Assembly (NCBI GenBank): GCA_051294375.1
Contig: CM119265.1
Location: 12,888,124 to 12,952,123 of the forward strand
DNA from: Paraspadella gotoi
Lineage: Eukaryota; Chaetognatha
Direction: 5' to 3'
DNA length: 64,000 nucleotides
The position numbers and the translations under genes were made by a program. The notes beneath the pieces were generated by a model. It was not told where the DNA came from and made no database searches. It saw nothing but the letters and a program-made list of their open reading frames with translations. The stretch's first letter is position 1; each line of letters begins with the position of its first letter. Shown here in pieces: positions 60,282 through 64,000 of this stretch.

Positions 60282-63200
60282 CTACTGACCCTGAGTAGGC
60301 CACTGGCCCCAATGTTGCCAGCCCTGGGGGGCCGTGGCCGCAGGGGCTGCCTGGCCCCAGCCTTGAGGAGCGCCGGGAACGCCACCTTGAGGCTGTTGGC
60401 CCCAGCCCTGAGGGGCCTGGGCTTGCTGAGCCCCGCCCTGCGCTTGTGGAGAGTTGGTAGTCGGTGGCTGCGGAGCCGCTGCCGCCGCCTGTGGGTCTCC
60501 GCCTGCGTTGGGTGTTTGCTGTTGCTAGAGGGACAAAAATTAAAAAAACATTTGTAATCATAAGCCTTGAACATTGAACAATTCCCTTACAGTTACACTG
60601 ACGATGGAGTGAATAAAAAGGGTAAAGAGGGTAACGTTTAATGCTACCCCGTGAGCCAAATCCACTGACACGAAACAAATAATTCCCATGGTTTACTGCA
60701 TCGGTCACTTTTAGGTCGGTCAGTCCCACTTACGTTAAAAATGTATATAATTCTCTTATTATTGTTCAAATATAAGTGTCTGCTAGCGCCGCCTTCAGGA
60801 AATCCAAATACTATAAAGAATAAAAGACGGAATACTAATAGTAAGATATTGTTTTCTTTTAAAGTTGTTTCAATAAAATATTGTGACCAATAAGGTGAAG
60901 TGAAAGTTTGGAATCAAAATTTAGCAGTTATATCTTGAAAACTATTATATTAATGAATACTAATTTATAGTTATTTTTTTTTTATAAATATAGTATCCCA
61001 GTCAGCTTATTTTCTATATAGTACTACCCTTATATAATGTCAAAATTTCAAAATGTTTATTTTTAAATTCTGAGAACAGATTCAGATTCCTTGTTAAAAG
61101 TTGTTAAAAGAAAATATAAATCTTTTTTAAAAATTATGTCATTAAGTAGGTTAAAATTATAAAAAACCATATTTTTAAGCTCGAAATTAAAAATAGGCAT
61201 CTTAAATATAGTTTTTAGATTTTTTACCAACTTAATATATGAAAGTATAATTCTTTTTTAAAAATTCTTTCATTAACTTTTTACAAGGAATCCAAATCCA
61301 ATCTTAAATTTTGAAATTTTAACCATTATATACTTATTACTATATATAAATGTAGCTCACTGGTGCCCACTAATGTATGAAATTAAAAAATAAATTTACT
61401 AAAGTATTTTTAATGATTTTTATTTTTACGTTTTATATGCTAAATTTTAAATTTCTAAAATTTTATCATTTTCACATAACTCTAGTGACCAATACAGCAC
61501 AACATCAACTGCATAATTTTTTTGTTACAAAAAGAATCAGGTCAAGTTTTAACAGGTCACATATGAATTTTTTTTTAATAAGTCTTGCAACCTATTTTAA
61601 ACCATGTTTTTAACATTTTAAAAACGTCAATGATTTATAAAAAATTGCAAGGTTACTTGTTTTACTAAATTAGACTTGTGTAATATGTTGTGATCAAATT
61701 CTCTTAATGATTGGTAGGTCACATTATAAATTCTTACTTCGTGTCAGTGGATTTGGCTCACGGGGAATTATTAAGAAAAATACAGTGCGTCCCAATGGTA
61801 CTGTCGGCTAACTTTTACATATTGTGCGGAACTGTGATATTAAATCTTATTTCTGAGATAACAAAGTTCTTACCATTTATGATACTACATTTCGAATTCA
61901 ATTTTTATCAATTTTTCTTTGCAGAACATTTTATTTAAATGAGTGATCATTTCTCACTTTTTAAAATTTTTAATAATTTTTTTATATTTTAAAATAAATT
62001 TTATTAAACAAATTACATAAAAACAATTTTAAATAGATATAAATTATTTAGATTTAAATTTGTATAAAATAAGTTAATAAATAAAAAGAAATAAACAAAT
62101 ATTAAAAAAAATTTACTAATTGCTTTATGAAATTGGTACAACCAATATAAAAATTATCCATTCATTTAATAAATAAGCTATCTTACCCCTGACTTTGGAC
62201 AGGCTTTGGTGGTTTAAGGCCTCCATCACTCTTACAAGATAATGACATAGCAGGTCCCTGCAAGCTTTCAATCAAGACTCTCTCACAGTCTCGTTTATTC
62301 ACTCCCAGAGTACCTGGCTTTCCTATCAATGAAGTGGTATAATATTTCAAAGAATGTTTCAATTGTATGAAAAGACCACTCCCTTAAGTATTAGATCGGG
62401 GAATACTTATTGTACTCCGCACTAGCATCAAAATACAAGGAGCTGAATTTTATGAAATTGGTACAACCAATATAAAAATTATCCATTCATTTAATAAATA
62501 AGCTATCTTGCCCCTGACCCCTGTAATAACTACAGTAGTTTGCTTTGTTCAATTTTAAAAATTTAGGTATCCTATAAAATGGTCCATACTTGTGCGCATG
62601 CTAATTATAATGAATTAAAGTTTTTCGATCTGGTATAGGAGCAGTAAGCTTTTCTTAACAGACAGTACCATTGGGACACACTGTATTAAAATAATTATTT
62701 AAAAATCATAACTAGTTTCCGGTATAAAATATTGAATAAAACTTACCATGCGCTGTAGATTTTGGGCGTGCTGCTGCATTATAAGCTCAGCGTAGTAATG
62801 GTTCCCCTGTTGCCTGTAATACTCGGCCCATGCCAAGCTGTAGTCAGGTTGGCCGCCCGCTCCGGTCGTGGCTCCAGCCTGGGCATTCATGGTGGCTGGA
62901 AATAAAACGCATTATATATATATATATATAAATAAAAATAAAAAAAATAAAAAAAAAACCGAGAAAATTTGGACAAATTTTAAACTTGGTAAAAACCTGG
63001 TTCAGCTGGGTTCGAGGTTTGCTGTCCTCCCCATTGGCCATTGGCTTGTTGTCCACCCCATTGGCCATTTGTCTGTTGTCCTCCCCACTGTCCACTGTTA
63101 ATTTGGCCGGTCCCATTGGCGGCCGGTGCTCCCCACTGGCCACCAGGTGCGGCCGGGCCGGAGGCCTGCATGTTACCCCATCCGCCGGCCGCCGGCGCCG

Positions 63201-63940
63201 CCATCTGTCCGGACCCCTGGGCTCCCTGACCCTGAGGACTGCCCCACATTCCAGGCCCACCCATTCCACCTTGCGGACCTTGTTGACCGGCGCCTGTAAA
63301 GCAAACAATATTAAAGGGAAAAATGCCTGTAATCAAACAATATTAAAGGGAAAAAATTGAAGGCAAAATGCAAGGAGATTCTTACCTCCGCCCATGGGCG
63401 AGGTTGCCAACCCAATCTTCTCAGAAATCATTCTTTGGGCTGTTTGAATCTGATCCCCGTTCCCGCGAATGATGAACAATTTCTCAGAAGGGTTGGGCGG
63501 TGGAGCACGACTCAACTCCACGTGGGCGCCGGACATGTTCTTTATTTCTCGGATAGTCTCGCCGCCTGGGATTAATCCGTGATACAAAATTAAAAAACGA
63601 TTAAAGTTTGAAAATATTAAGACGAGGAATATAAAACAAACATAACATTATATTGGTTGTACCAATTTCATAATATTATTACCTTTCCCAATGACGAGGC
63701 CACACTTGTCGGCCGGGACGGGGAACTGCACTTCGTCTTGATAACCACCTGCACCGCCGTTGACTTGGCCAGCGCCGCCCATCCAGCCACCTCCTTGACC
63801 GCCGCCCCCTTGCCGTCCGCCGGGACCGCGCCCGCCGTCCCTGGCTTTGGCTTGGGCGATCAGGTCCTGAATGATGCTGGTTGCCATTTGTATCGAATCA
63901 GGAGTACCGCTAATTGTGCATAGACGCTCGGGGGAAGTTC
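60282..63940 (-). CDS. FUBP1: FUBP/KHSRP-type KH-domain protein, C-terminal part
   Basis: Five exons are visible: 63940-63683, 63565-63386, 63293-62997, 62896 to near 62750, and 60524-60282 (stop TAG 60284-60282). The 5' end lies beyond the window. The first visible exon begins in the tail of KH3 (SPERLCTISGTPDSIQ) and has a Gly/Arg-rich linker. KH4 spans exons 1-2 (VPADKCGLVIGKGGETIREI, with an intact GxxG loop). The Gln/Gly region has three near-repeats of GQWGGQQxN. The hallmark tyrosine motif DYSLAWAEYYRQQ follows, as in the human FUBP1 C-terminus. FUBPs bind single-stranded AT-rich DNA (the MYC FUSE) and U-rich RNA, and regulate transcription, splicing and decay. The last intron (about 62749-60525, 2.2 kb) holds several transposon relics. 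FUBP1, FUBP3 and KHSRP cannot be separated from this fragment. Confidence 0.9.
60648..61765. mobile_element. candidate DNA element bounded by a perfect 28-bp inverted repeat
   Basis: Position 60648-60675 (CCCCGTGAGCCAAATCCACT onward) is the exact reverse complement of 61738-61765. The arms lie 1.1 kb apart in the last FUBP intron, with AT-rich sequence lacking ORFs between them. No target-site duplication is evident. The right arm ends 15 bp before the mariner-like element at 61781. Confidence 0.5.
61781..62685. mobile_element. mariner/Tc1-like MITE in the last FUBP intron
   Basis: Terminal inverted repeats of 25 bp with one mismatch (TACAGTGCGTCCCAATGG and TACAGTGTGTCCCAATGG, each continuing TACTGTC) bound a ~905 bp stretch with TA at each end. 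The form TACAGTG.GTCCCAA is typical of mariner/Tc1 ends. No transposase ORF is present. It contains two 68-bp direct repeats, probably a later insertion. Confidence 0.7.
62126..62518. repeat. pair of 68-bp direct repeats flanking 257 bp
   Basis: Positions 62126-62193 and 62451-62518 are nearly identical (one difference, A/G in CTT[A/G]CCCC). They match 21761-21828 in the KMT2 intron. A further fragment of ~25 bp is present in inverted orientation at about 63649-63673 in a FUBP intron. The 257 bp between the repeats shows no ORF. Confidence 0.75.
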
Positions 63941-64000
63941 CTGAGAGAGCATAGTGGGCAAGGATTACGAGTTTACATTTACTACTGTTGTAATTCGAGA

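Noticed and set aside
60277-60729. 150-codon minus-strand frame over the last FUBP exon
   Set aside because: It is in a different phase from the Gln/Gly/Trp-rich FUBP C-terminus, which has proper splice sites and a stop at 60282.

Overview
The window is nuclear DNA of an animal. It uses the standard genetic code, has GT-AG introns, a moderately AT-rich background and a dense, mostly one-way gene layout. The orthologues are typical of metazoans: KMT2A/B with a menin-binding N-terminus, SIN3, FUBP, TGS1, DDX54, WASHC4 and centrobin. Penelope-like, mariner-like and SINE-like relics sit in introns and intergenic DNA. Most introns are under 150 bp. The layout and gene content suggest an invertebrate, but I cannot fix the phylum from this sequence.

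Layout, left to right. 1-320: a possible tiny minus-strand gene, head-to-head with the next. 623-5999 (+): centrobin-like coiled-coil protein. 6195-13784 (+): WASHC4/SWIP, whose last intron holds a Penelope-like relic with two inverted flanking repeats, each carrying a hammerhead-ribozyme motif. 14.0-14.2 kb: tRNA-derived SINE relic. 15140-14718 (-): unrecognised small basic protein. 18383-15371 (-): TGS1 cap hypermethylase. 37645-19030 (-): a very large KMT2A/B (MLL1/2, trithorax) histone H3K4 methyltransferase. 41365-37797 (-): DDX54 helicase. 53568-43014 (-): SIN3 corepressor scaffold. 54.8-60.2 kb: about 5.4 kb without convincing ORFs. 63940-60282 (-): 3' part of a FUBP/KHSRP-type KH protein that runs off the right edge.

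The standout is the KMT2 gene. The FYRN and FYRC motifs, which in human KMT2A flank a largely unstructured, protease-cleaved linker, are here separated by about eleven C2H2/C2HC zinc fingers and five homeodomain-like helix-turn-helix units. FYRN lies in the same uninterrupted exon as the fingers and two homeodomains. FYRC lies in the same exon as the other three. The cassette is therefore built into the gene and is not a neighbouring gene. The protein also has two CXXC fingers instead of one.

Most neighbours act in chromatin or RNA processing: KMT2 writes H3K4 methylation, SIN3 scaffolds deacetylases, FUBP binds single-stranded DNA/RNA, DDX54 is a nucleolar helicase/coregulator and TGS1 caps snRNA/snoRNA. 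All lie head-to-tail on the minus strand, with a KMT2-DDX54 gap of only 151 bp. Exon boundaries were chosen by eye from frame continuity, GT-AG sites and family similarity. No alignment or RNA data were available.
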